Source: Strongylocentrotus droebachiensis (Eukaryota > Echinodermata > Echinoidea > Camarodonta > Strongylocentrotidae). Taken from it: a stretch of DNA of 64,000 bases. The position numbers were made by a program, and so were the translations under genes. How positions within the stretch are numbered: position 1 is the stretch's first letter; each line of letters begins with the position of its first letter. Below are positions 1 through 11,200 of this stretch, in pieces. The notes beneath the pieces were generated by a model that was not told where the DNA came from, ran no database searches, and saw nothing but the letters and a program-made list of their open reading frames with translations. The DNA is taken from positions 1-64,000 of the forward strand of contig JAVYIG010006601.1 of assembly GCA_035222895.1 (NCBI GenBank). The letters are read 5' to 3'.

Positions 1-837
1 TTTTGTTTTATTGTACCTTATACACTTGGCAAAATAGCATAATGAAGAAATACATAAACCACATTGGACAGCAACAGAAGAACACAATTCTATTTTACCT
101 ACAAATACAATGTACATATGGGACTATCACGGTCTACAGGCCTGTAAAGGCATGCTAGCTAGTCTAAAAACTACTCACATATTGCCAACAAAATGAGAAA
201 TAAGGAGACTGAAATAGTATTTACATGATTATAAATAGTTTAAAATTCAAATGAAATAAAAACAATGGACACACAGTCAGATTCTAGAAATAAAATAGTA
301 AATGAGCCTCAAAGCCTGCAATGATTGTCGCACTGTAACATGATCGAATGAAAGTACTATTCTATGACTTGTGTATTTTCTTGTAAGTAAATTAACTCTT
401 CATCACTTTTGGTCGACTTGCGAGACAGACAGTGGGAGCTCTAGTCCACCTTTTCCACACAGCACAGTCTGTATCTATGAAACATTAGACATGATAAGCA
501 GTTATTTTTCCTGGGGGGGGAGGGGGGGGGGTATTTTTAGCAAATTTTGCAAATCACTCATTGATCTGCAAATTTAAAAACATGCAAAAATACCGGTCAT
601 CAGTAAACATGTTTTGGTTAATTTGTAATAATATTAATACTTCATCAACACAATTGTTTCTAAAGTAAAAAAAAAAAAAAAATTGAAAGATTAGGTTGAT
701 CCATGTTGAATAATATGAATACAATGGTAAATTAATTTTCTATGTGGAAAACATATGGTTATACCCCCCCCCCCCCCCATTCGCTTCATGTATAAGTATC
801 ACTTGCAAATGTCGTGGATTCAACCCCCCCCCCCCCC

Positions 838-876
<39 letters not shown>

Positions 877-926
877 CAAGGCGCTAATTACATCCTTGAG
901 CAAGGGATCTTATCTTTACTGCTCCT

Positions 927-1185
927 CCCCACCCAGGTGTATATCGGGTTACCCAGTAGGATTCAACGTTATTGTGATTGGAGGTGACATGTCTGCGACC
1001 ATGAAGGTGACTAGCTGGAATGCTCCAAAGGGAGTGGAGAATGTGCACTAAAATTTGCAGAATAGTGATTATCTCCAGTTCCAGGGTTATAATAATACTC
1101 TTCGTGCTTTGGTCAGTCAATGGTTAAGCGCTATAGAAGAAACCCTTATTATTACTGTTATTATTATCATTATTATTATTATAGA
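927..1185 (+). mobile_element. tRNA-derived SINE, 5' truncated
   Basis: It matches the body and tail of the SINE at 3104-3462 (CACCCAGGTG, GGGTTACCCAGTAGGAT, TAAGCGCTATAGAA) and ends in a TTA/ATT-rich tail. A poly-C run of about 54 nt lies just upstream. Confidence 0.7.
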
Positions 1186-2307
1186 ACATATCGCATCTCT
1201 ATGTGGTTCCAATCTCTATCCATCTACTGATGTATGTCCCCAGAGCTTGGTGGCCATTCAAAAAGGAGTTAATTCTTGGTGTCACTGACTCCTCAATACC
1301 GGTATGCAAAATGTTAACAAATATGCATAAGCCATCTCATTCAACTCATCTCAAAAGCATTGATTTGCTTTTCCATAGGAGTTTGATTATTACCAGGGAG
1401 ACTGGCTGAAACGCTGACTATGGATTTCAATAGGCTCTGAATCCAATGACCTTTCAAGGTCAACAAAAAATATGTTTCTTCCCTCCCATACCATTGCAAA
1501 TCATAGTTCTTAAAACCCCAATCATTTATCAATCAATACATCCCAGAAAGCCTCATTTTTTATTTAAATATTAACAATATCACCTATTCTATCAATTCAT
1601 TGGCCCAATCAAAGTCACTGATAACACAATATTGACTTGATATATATGGAGAGAAAATGGGAAGTAAAAAATAATTCACTCACGTTTCAGTTTAATTAAA
1701 AAGTACTTTTTCGTCTCTTGTATTCGATTGCAGAATACAACTTTTCTAAAAACCTTATATGATATCCTTGTATCACTGATAATTTCTAAGAAAAGGTAAC
1801 TAATTTCAGTCTATTTGGCCCAAGTCACTTGAATACCTCAGTCACAACCCTAAACAGACTCCAAGTCAAGCGATTCTTGGCCGTTCAGAGTACTTAATAA
1901 AATGTTCAGTTCAGTCCGTCGCCGTTCTGGAGCCAAATTTGTTGATGTGACTTGGGTAAAACGCTTGGCACAAGATACATATACAACAATTTGAATACAG
2001 ATGAAATAAAAATCAGCATTTTGATCCATTTCTCCATTAAAATTATGATGTCACAATGGGAATAATAATGTCACGATGAAAATATTCCATCATCCTCCTC
2101 AAGGATTGAATTGGATAGTACTACGGTATTGACAAAGATAAAAAACAAAAAACAAAAAAATATCTGCACAGGGCGTGTTTACACTGTACCTGAAACCTTG
2201 GCGACTACAATAATATTATTGGATCTTTTCAAAGTGCACATATCCACCATGCGCGGTGCCCAAGGTTACCCAATATAACCCCCGCTGTACTTGTATTCCA
2301 GCTACAG

Positions 2308-2607
2308 AGGTAGAGGAGTTGTGGTCGAGTGGATATGTCACCGGACTGTGGATCACAAGGTCCACCGTCCGATTCCCGCAACGGCACCAATGTCTTTTGG
2401 CAAGACATTGATCTACATTTGCCACACTCAACCCAGGTGAGGTAAATGGGTAGCTGGTAGGATTCATTCCTTGAAATGCACTGTGCACTGGTACAGGCTG
2501 CCGGACCTAAAGCTAGGGTCATAATTTCCAAAACTCTTTGGAAGCGCATAGGGACCGAATGTTATATAATATATGCGCTATACAAGAACTGAATAGTATT
2601 ATTATTA
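2308..2607 (+). mobile_element. tRNA-derived SINE
   Basis: The head has a pol III A-box-like TGGTCGAGTGGATATG and B-box-like AGGTCCACCGTCCGATTCC. The body has CATTTGCCACACTCAACCCA, and the tail is TATTATTATTAC. Confidence 0.75.
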
Positions 2608-3103
2608 CAGACTAACACAGAATGTAAAGAAAAGTACATTCTGCTGACAGCTCATAGGACAGGGTTTCCCAAACTTTTTTCCTTGATTGTCCCGAGTGAT
2701 TTCCTTGAAAGCTAAAGGGTCCCTAACATGGGATACCATTGGAGCGAATTTCGTCCCATCATGCGTACACGTCAAATGAAGTAGAACAACAAACGTTAAT
2801 TGCTAGAAAGTCGGACACGACTCGAACATTATTCAATTTTGGTACAGACTAGGACAACCTACTCCTAATATTAATGACACTTGTAAGTTGTATATTGAAG
2901 AAAATGAGGCTTGTTAAGGTCTTTATATTTGCTGGACTTTTCTTATTTGACCAACCCCTCCTGCGATCATCCTACCTCCTCAAATGTGAAACCCCTTCAG
3001 AATAATGGTTCACTCTGAAATAAAAAGCAAATGGACCCTTCGTACTTCCAACAACAAAAACTCTAGTTGGAAATATAACCCATTTACTACTTTGGTCTAG
3101 TGG

Positions 3104-3462
3104 TCTAGTGGATAAGTCACAATACTGCAGATCACAAGGCACCAGGTTTGATTCCTGCAGCAGCACTAATGTCCTTTGGCAAGACGTTAATCTACGTTTG
3201 CCACTCTCCACCCAGGTGTTAAATGGGTACCCGGTAGGATGCGAAAGTTAATGTGGTTGGATGAGCAAGTGTGTGCCTGTAAAATGGCGACTGGCCGGAA
3301 TGCTCCCCGGAGAGTGGAGAATGTACATACTTTGTGTGCAGGTAAGCCTGAATCCGATGACTGGGGTCATTATAAATCTGTAAAGCGCTTAGACACATCG
3401 TTGTATCAATGTATTGGGTGCTTCATAAATGCGGAATATTAGTATTATTATTATTATTATTA
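3104..3462 (+). mobile_element. tRNA-derived SINE
   Basis: Same family as 2308-2607: TGGTCTAGTGGATAAGTCAC head, GGTTTGATTCCTGCAGC B-box region, and an AAAGCGCTTAGA tail end followed by (TTA)n. Confidence 0.75.
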
Positions 3463-4218
3463 TCAACAACCTCCCTGTAAGCAATCGGTGAAGTGTAAAC
3501 ACGCCCATCTTCAATGCGCTCTCTACTAGGACCCACATGTCCTCACAGCCTTATGTAATACACGTAACATATTTACATCTTCCTCTTTTTACACGATTAG
3601 CCATTTTCACAAAAATGTATATACATTGTCATTTTACAATATTGTAGTACATGTACACATTATACCGGTGTATGCACTCTCGTAATTTGTACACAATTAA
3701 TTCACAAGTAAAATCATAAATCATATTTGAATGTCAAGTACACATAATTCTCGAAATTCTCAGTGATTGATTTTTTTTCTCAAAGCAGTATTCCCATTGT
3801 TCTTCATATTGCATCACATACAACAACAATGGCTTGTGTATACAAGCGCGAGTCCTTGCTTTGACACACGAGGTCTATATGCGGCCAAGCCCAACAGGGG
3901 GCACGCACCACATTTAGAATTACAGGCAAGAAAAATATCATTGTGGGAATGCACCCAACGTAATGTAACACTGCTCAAAAGACATCTGCTTCTCGTTCTA
4001 AAAAAAAAACATGAAGACACAAAACAAACGTTAAAAAAGAATAAATTTATACTAATCTATCACGGTTTCACGTAGAGGTAGGGAGTTCACATGATAACAT
4101 ATGGGTACATACACAATATAATACATTACTCGTCAGACAAGTGCCATAGATCGGTACAGCAGTGGGTATCTGTATGGCTACAAGGTCCATTAAAGACAAT
4201 GGAGAATATAAATAAGTA

Positions 4219-4460
4219 TTAAAGGGAGTGTAGCTTGGCAAACACTGGTTAACGCCATCTACGTCTTCGCCATAACGAATGGACTTGATTAACGGTAGTC
4301 AGCGACTTAATCTCTACATGGTTCTCATCACACTTCAGTTTTGCGTATGTTGCATGCACGTGATTGATACAGTCGGTCGTCCGTAGTCATGTTATACCCG
4401 ATTGGCCCCCGAGTCAGGCCACGGGGGACACATAGTCTCGTCATGCTACACTCCCTTTAA
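4219..4460. mobile_element. MITE family 5 (TTAAAGGGAGTGTAGC ends)
   Basis: Inverted ends TTAAAGGGAGTGTAGC and GCTACACTCCCTTTAA, about 242 bp, interior CTTAATCTCTACATGG. A related copy is at 36147-36362. Both copies touch terminal-exon duplications. Confidence 0.8.
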
Positions 4461-4980
4461 CAAATTCTTCATCAGAGATCTTTGACTGCTGCTGATTAAA
4501 GAGAAGGTTCAGAAACGGAAAAGGGGAAGATTGGTAACGGATCATTCTGGCACAAGAGTGTCTGAAGCGATGCAGGGCAGACTCAGAGATCTGCAACTGA
4601 AGACCTTGCCAGTACTGGGTGACCAGGTAGCTCCCAATGAAGTCCAAAAAGTGCTCCTGGTCCAAGGAAATGTTGGGCCGAAAGCTGCTAAAAGGGCTGC
4701 TTTCTTAACAGAATATGATGGTAGAAATCAACAGTTCTATTACAAAAGCCCTTGCTTTGACTTGGTGACAAGGTAGTTCCTAATGAAGTCTTTGATGTTG
4801 CTCCGCGTCCCATGGCACAAGAGCTGCTGAACAGGATCCTTTCTCAACAAAATATGATGGTAGAGATCAACAGTTCTATTACAAAAGCCCTTGCCTGGAC
4901 TTGGTTAAGAAGGTAGTTCCTAATGAAGTCTTTGACGTTGCTCCACGTCTGATGGCATAAGAGCTGCTAAATGGGATCCT
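4461..4980 (-). repeat. Decayed tandem copies of the last exon's 3' end
   Basis: The segment encoding NYLVTKSRQGLL-stop is repeated at 4879-4980 and 4740-4878, with a more divergent copy at 4461-4739. Each copy keeps the TTACAAAAGCCCTTGC(minus-sense QGLL-stop) motif and TTCCTAATGAAGTCTTTGA. The repeats lack the exon's 5' part and an acceptor. A TTAAAG-type MITE (4219-4460) abuts the outermost copy. Confidence 0.7.
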
Positions 4981-5246
4981 TTACAAAAGCCCTTGCCTGG
5001 ACTTGGTGACAAGGTAGTTCCTAATGAAGTCTTTGACGTTGCTCCACGTCCGATGGCAAAGGACAGGCTGTCGGGCCAAGAGCTGCTGTATGGGACCCTT
5101 ACCAGGGAGCTTATTCTGCAAGATCTCGTGTTGGAACATCTCAAAGACTGCAGCCTTCTCGTCAGGAGTCCAAGGGCGCTTCTGAGGCTTCTTGCGCGGG
5201 CTGTCAGACGATGACGAGGATTTGGATCGACTCTTCTTGGTGCCTG
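4981..5246 (-). CDS. Terminal exon of the recombinase-like gene
   Basis: It encodes a Lys/Ser linker, then a domain beginning KRPWTPDEKAAVFEMF and ending YLVTKSRQGLL before TAA at 4981-4983. The acceptor is a NAGNAG tandem site (CAGCAG). Use of 5246 or 5243 as first base keeps frame and changes Thr-Gly to Ser. The 3' end of the exon is repeated downstream in decayed copies (see the repeat at 4461-4980). Confidence 0.8.
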
Positions 5247-8200
5247 CTGTAACGAAAGAAAACAAATCATAAAATGAAGCCAGAGTTTAAAGTTAGCTCT
5301 GGGATCCCTGACAAAGAAATGCATCTCGGCATCGAGAAGCAAACAAAAGGAGTCCCCGGTTTTAGCACTTGACAGTGAGGGCCACATTGTATTTCCATTC
5401 ATCAATGATCTCGATATTTAGAATGTGACTAGTCATCTGAAAACAAACAATTAGTCTTTTATTCATTGTTATTATCAATTTCATTGTAGACTGCTCAATT
5501 TGTGGACATGTGCCCCCTGATTCATACTCGTGTTATATACAATAATTATGAAATGTTCTACTCACGAGCTTACTTCCATTGATTTCATCATGTGTTTTAA
5601 TTAGATTGTAGCACATATTTATTTATCAGGCTCGACAGTTTCTTTGACGTCGTGTACATTAATTCTACCATTGTTATCTATTTGTTCACCGTTGTTGAAA
5701 CTTTGGTGTAAATCTTTATTCAAGGAAGTCTTTCTTTTTGTTCTTCTTTTTATAAATGCTTGTTCTTGTGGGCTTTCACATCACAAATTTTGACCCCTGA
5801 ACTAATGCAGTCCCTGTTTAGGTGAAACCCCTTTTTACTTACTTGGTTTAGTGGTTTTCAAGTGAACTAGTAACATTGTTGAAGGTTGATGAAAAAAGTG
5901 TTACTTATTATATTTCTTCTACCGTACTAACCCTCTATTAATAACATGCAAACAATCCTGAAAAAATTATCAAACCACAAAGATATTTATGGTTTTCTTT
6001 GAAATCAATATCCACTGTTTCATCACAAAGTTTAACCCCTGCAATCCCTACTGAGTAGGTAGTTGAACCTCCAAGTCACTTACTTGATTTAGTGGCGTTT
6101 GTCGATGAGGATGTCTTATGCTTCTTTTTGTGGGCCTTCTTCGGTGACGCCGCTGAACGCCTTCTGCTGCTCGGAACCGGAGATATTCCAATCTGAGTCT
6201 CCAGGATTCCGTCCTCCATGAAGTTATATTCAACGGTTATCTCTGTAAGGATCATATATCAAACAGATAAGGATAATATATCAAACAGATACATGAAGTT
6301 ATATTCCACGGTTATCTCTGTGAGGATAATATATCATACATCATATAATCAATGCTAATGTTAGTGTTTTAATTAAAGTCTTTCATGAAATTATATTCCA
6401 CTGAGTGATGAATAGAAATAAATTGAACACTTTCGAGAATTCAAAGCTACTTTAAAACAGACCGAATAAATGTTAATCCTCAGCAAAAAAGCATGTTACA
6501 ATTGAAAACAATGTGAACGATGATAACAAGGCTGTGAAACAGAGCTCTTGGAAAAATGGTACAGAATAAACCCAAGAGAAGATTTTCAGTGGAATATTAA
6601 AGCGGGACTGCACTACTTGTAGCTACTTGCGCCCTCTTTGTAGCAAACAATGCCAAAGCGGTACCTGTTGGTCCCCTATGATCCCCTTTTTCTTATGTTA
6701 ATTGAGAGCTGATTTGATGAGATAACAACCTGTCAGTGACCATGCAGGGAAGTTTAATCCCTCCTGGCCAAACTAGTGCAGATAGGTTTTATAGAAAAAG
6801 CTCCTAGATACCAAAAATATTTTTGACACACTGCACATAGTTAGGCAAGTCTTAAACCTCTTCTAAATTTGCTTAGACTGCATCAAACAGGAGTTTTAGA
6901 GTATTTATGGTTGCCTCATCCATAGACTTACCCTCATCTCTGAAGAGAGGGATGTCATCCAGTGACTGGGCTACAAGTCTAGTCCGGTCTCCATTCTCTA
7001 TTGATATCAGCACCTTGCACAGCTTGATTACCTGAAGGAAGGAAGGGAGGAGAAATAGAAAACAAGGTAACGGAAATGGAAAGATGAAGAACAGGAAGGA
7101 GAGGTGTTGACCAGTGGATAGGTCTCTGGGCTGTGAACCACAAAGTAACAGGGTTCAAATCCCTGTCACAACACTTAACTTCTTTTGGTAAGACATTAAT
7201 CTACATTTCCCTCACCTAAATAGAATGTGGCAAATTTCGGAGAGGTGTTGTGGACCAGTGGATAAATCTCCGGGCTGTGAAGCACAAGGTACAGGGTTCA
7301 AATCCCTGCCACAACACTTAACTTCTTTTGGTAAGACATTAATCTACATTTGCCACACTCCACCCAGGTGAGACAAATGGGTACCTGGTAGGATTATTGT
7401 CTGAAATGAACTGTGCACTGATAACGACTGCCGGAGCTAAAGCTAAGATAAGCTCTTTGGAAGCGCATACCGTATAGATATTATCATAATGTGTAATGGG
7501 CGATACAAGAAAGAATTATTATCATGATTTTTATATAAATTGTCAAATTTAGCAAATTATGAAGCAGTACGTTGGATCTGTATGCATTTCAAGAGGAGTG
7601 TACATTTAAATATGTTTTAATAATACCTTTTGGGAAGTGTGCTTTCTATTTCAAATTTCTCTACATAGAAAACATACATTACTAGTCCAGATCAAATGAG
7701 AAACATGGCAATTAACAGGTGGTAATTCTGTTTGGTCAATCAAATCTTTAAAAAATTTAAACATTCTTGTCCTTGGTTTCTTTACTGCTTTTGCATTTAT
7801 ACCAGCCAACAATATACCAGAGTAAAGTTCCCTTGTAGATGAACCCCTTACATAAAATTCACATGCTGCCAAATGGAGTGGAACCTCATTATAAAGAGCT
7901 CCATAACAACGTCATTTTGCTGGTCCCAGCTCTTCATATTCTTTTGTTTTTTAACCCCGATATAACAAGATTCCTTATATAACAAAGTAATTTCCATGGT
8001 CCCAAGGACCTTGTTATAAGAAGGTTCCACTGTACTCCTACACTTCAGGGGGGTGTTTCACAGAACTTGTCATCAGTGACAAATGACAGTTTTTGTTACA
8101 AGCTACTGAAATCCTTGCTTCTGATTAGTTATCAGCAGATTTGTCACTGGTATTTGTCATTTGTCATTGAAAAAAGGCTTTGTGAAACAGGCCCCAGAAC

Positions 8201-11200
8201 TTACCTGGAGCATAGCATCAGGTCCGTGTATCCTCACATCGTGTCCAGTCAGTCGGGCTACAATACATAGCTCATTGTCCTTCAGATTCAGTATCTGACT
8301 CAGTGTGGCAATGTGGTTCTTCAGCTGCTTGCACTGAAGGTTTTCTGGACTGCTGGCACCGCACTCAAAGGCAAACCTCTGCAGACACTCCAGACCTCTC
8401 ACCGTGTTGGACACCCTTGAGTCGGGCTGGATCACCGGGAAGAGGTACTCGTTGGTGTCAGGGATGCCCACGTCGTGGCGCTTCGCAACAAGAATGTCGA
8501 TCCAAAGCTTGATTTCGTCCGTGAGAAGGACGGGCACGACCTTGCCTTTCTTTCCGATGACCTCGATGCGTGTCAGCTTCTTGCAGAGCTCCTTCTCGAA
8601 GAGGCTCATGGCGTCGTAGACAACGTGGACATCCGGGTGAAGCGGTTGGTGCTTGCGGGCGTAGTCACTGAGCTTCATCTTCGCGATGCTTCCGAGCCGC
8701 CGTCGATTGAAGAGAATCACCTGCGTGAGGGCGATTTCGCTGAGGTTGAGCCACGCATCGTAGATGTCTTCGTTCGTGTGCAGCATTCGCATTTGTTCAT
8801 GGGCGATTCGCTTGAGGTACGACGTCAGACACGCGACGTCCTGTGCGAGCGATAACCACTTTGGGTTTCCTCTCCCTTCGTCCAGAATGCTTCCAAAGTG
8901 CGGCAAGGTGGTTTCTTCGTGGAACTGGAACTCGAGCATGTCGTGGAACTCTGAAGCGCGCTTGTAGGCGAGCGTGTCCCCGAGACTCGACGCCTTCGCC
9001 TGCAGGATGTACGTGCACTTCTTGAGCGAGTACCCGACGTTAGTGTTCAGGCTCGGTGAGGAGTTGTTGTATCTCCGATGGTTGAACCCCGCCAAGCGCC
9101 TTGCAGCGATCACGACATTCTGAAACTTGGCCGGGTCGATGAAGGTATGCAACGTGGCAAGAGGGTCTCCGCTTACAAACCTCAGCTCTAACAGCAGTCT
9201 ACCCAACTCACGCAGTCTTAGTTTGATCGAGACCGCCTCCTCACGATCGTGATTCAACTTCAGACATTCCTTCTGCGCGATCTCCAGGATCAGCGGGTCG
9301 TAACTGATACAGTGCGACACGTCATCCATTTTGTTGATTCCGAGCACGTCCCCGCGCAGCTCCTCCAACGGGCATTCCCGATGCGCGACGGACAGCACGC
9401 CCTCGTCCGACACGCCCAACCCTTTGTCCTTGACCTTATCACGGAGTCCGTTAAGAGGGCATTCGTGCTTCCAGAGGTCACGCTTGACATAGTATGCATA
9501 GCAGTAGGAACATGGAATGTACTCGCGGGGGTCGGCCCCTAGGGTGGGGCGTTTCTTGACGATGAGACTGCCTTTGCCCTTCTGGAGGACATGCATGTTG
9601 TGCCGGTGATTACCTGTCATTAAAAAAACGTTCAAAAAGAATAATAATAAATAATAATACATTCATTTGTAAAGCGCAATGACTATGTGGATATATTCTA
9701 CTGCGCTGCAAGAGCTCAAAAATGCTGTGTATACATAGTCAACAAAAACATTTTCAAGAAGGATCATTAGCACACTGCCATTAAAAAAGAATCCTCCACA
9801 AGGATTTTCAAGAAGGATCATAGAAACACTGCCATTCTATGACAAAAGAACACAAATTACTGTCACCTGCAATTTGTAAAACAAATTAAGAGGGAACACG
9901 TTCAGAGAGAAGAATTTATGATATTAATGGTATTTTGAGTAATTAATCCGAAGCACTTGTCTATTAAGTCATTGTTTGGAAATTACATTGTTGTGTATTT
10001 AAAAAGTAATAATGCCTCCGTCTTTGGTGGGTGGAGGCATACAAACATCCAATTCCTGCAATTCGACAGTTGCTCCCTATATCAAAGTAGGATAGCATGG
10101 ATTCCGAGTAGTTGCATGATGTGAAATACAAGAATTTCTTTCATTGTGCTATCCATTGAATACTTGGCAGATATAACTCGGGCTGCAGTTACGGGAAAAT
10201 GAGTTATATCAAAATGACATCCATCTCAATGAAAACAAAATGACATGACACACTGATAAGATATTGATAAAAGATGGACACAATTTAAATATTCAAATCT
10301 AATAATAATTTCCATCTAAAGAGAGATATCTAACTGATTAAATATTTCCACAACTTACCTAGATTTCTTAACTTCGCCAGCTTAGCATCTTTTAACAGCG
10401 GGTCCTTCTCGTGTACAAAGTCAATGACAGCAGCCTCCGTGTAGTGAAGCTTAACCAGATGCCTGGGCATCTTCGACACAGATTTCTCGCAGTACAAGCA
10501 GAAATATTTCTTGTCAAACTTTCTCCTCCCATCCTCGTAGTTATTCGTTGACATGACGACAACGTTCTGAAGATCTGGGAATTGGACAAGGACAAATTAA
10601 AACTGAATTAAAACACTTCCTGGTACTAATACAAAATTATCAAATTCTTCTAAAATTCTACCTCAATGTCAAAGATAAAACAATCACAGTCAGCGTAACA
10701 AATTAAATTCTTCTAGATTTTTATTTATTGATCATAATCATAAATATCATTTTTACTGATGGCCTTGAAAAACAAGGTCAAACTTTTATCCAAAGCTTGC
10801 GTGACTAATAAGAATGTATTTCTCCTTACGAGCATGCTCTGTAATTCCTTTCCTGAAACCTGAAAGGAGAATTAGCCTCTCTACTATGCAGCATTATCAT
10901 GACATAGAGAGCAAAACAAAGTTTCATTTGATACAAAAAGCATTGCTGTAGGCCAAATATTATCGTCTTGCAAGTACAATAAAGAGACTCTATTTTGCCA
11001 TTATTTACGATATCTTGGTTCACCAAGGAAGCTGCCATTTTGTCGCAATTACCCTTTAAAACTTCCGGGTTGTTACGTATCGCACAGAGAACTGATGTAG
11101 CACGGCGCGCGTTAGAAAACTATATGCATGCCAATCAAGGCTTCCAAATAATTGGCTTAAGTCTGGTAGGGAGCTGACTTAAATTTAGGGTAAAATACCT

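Larger units (their letters stand above)
1..4218. other. Intergenic or 3' flank, no gene recognised
   Basis: AT-rich DNA with poly-C runs (about 765-778 and 823-876), three SINE copies and a few microsatellite tails. No open frame here resembles a protein. Confidence 0.6.

Noticed and set aside
8303..9542. Plus-strand and alternate-frame ORFs across the recombinase exon
   Set aside because: Shadow frames of the 1409-nt minus-strand coding exon.
10330..10554. MSTNNYEDG methionine as the gene start
   Set aside because: The frame is open upstream and joins exon 11340-11427 in matching phase, so it is internal.
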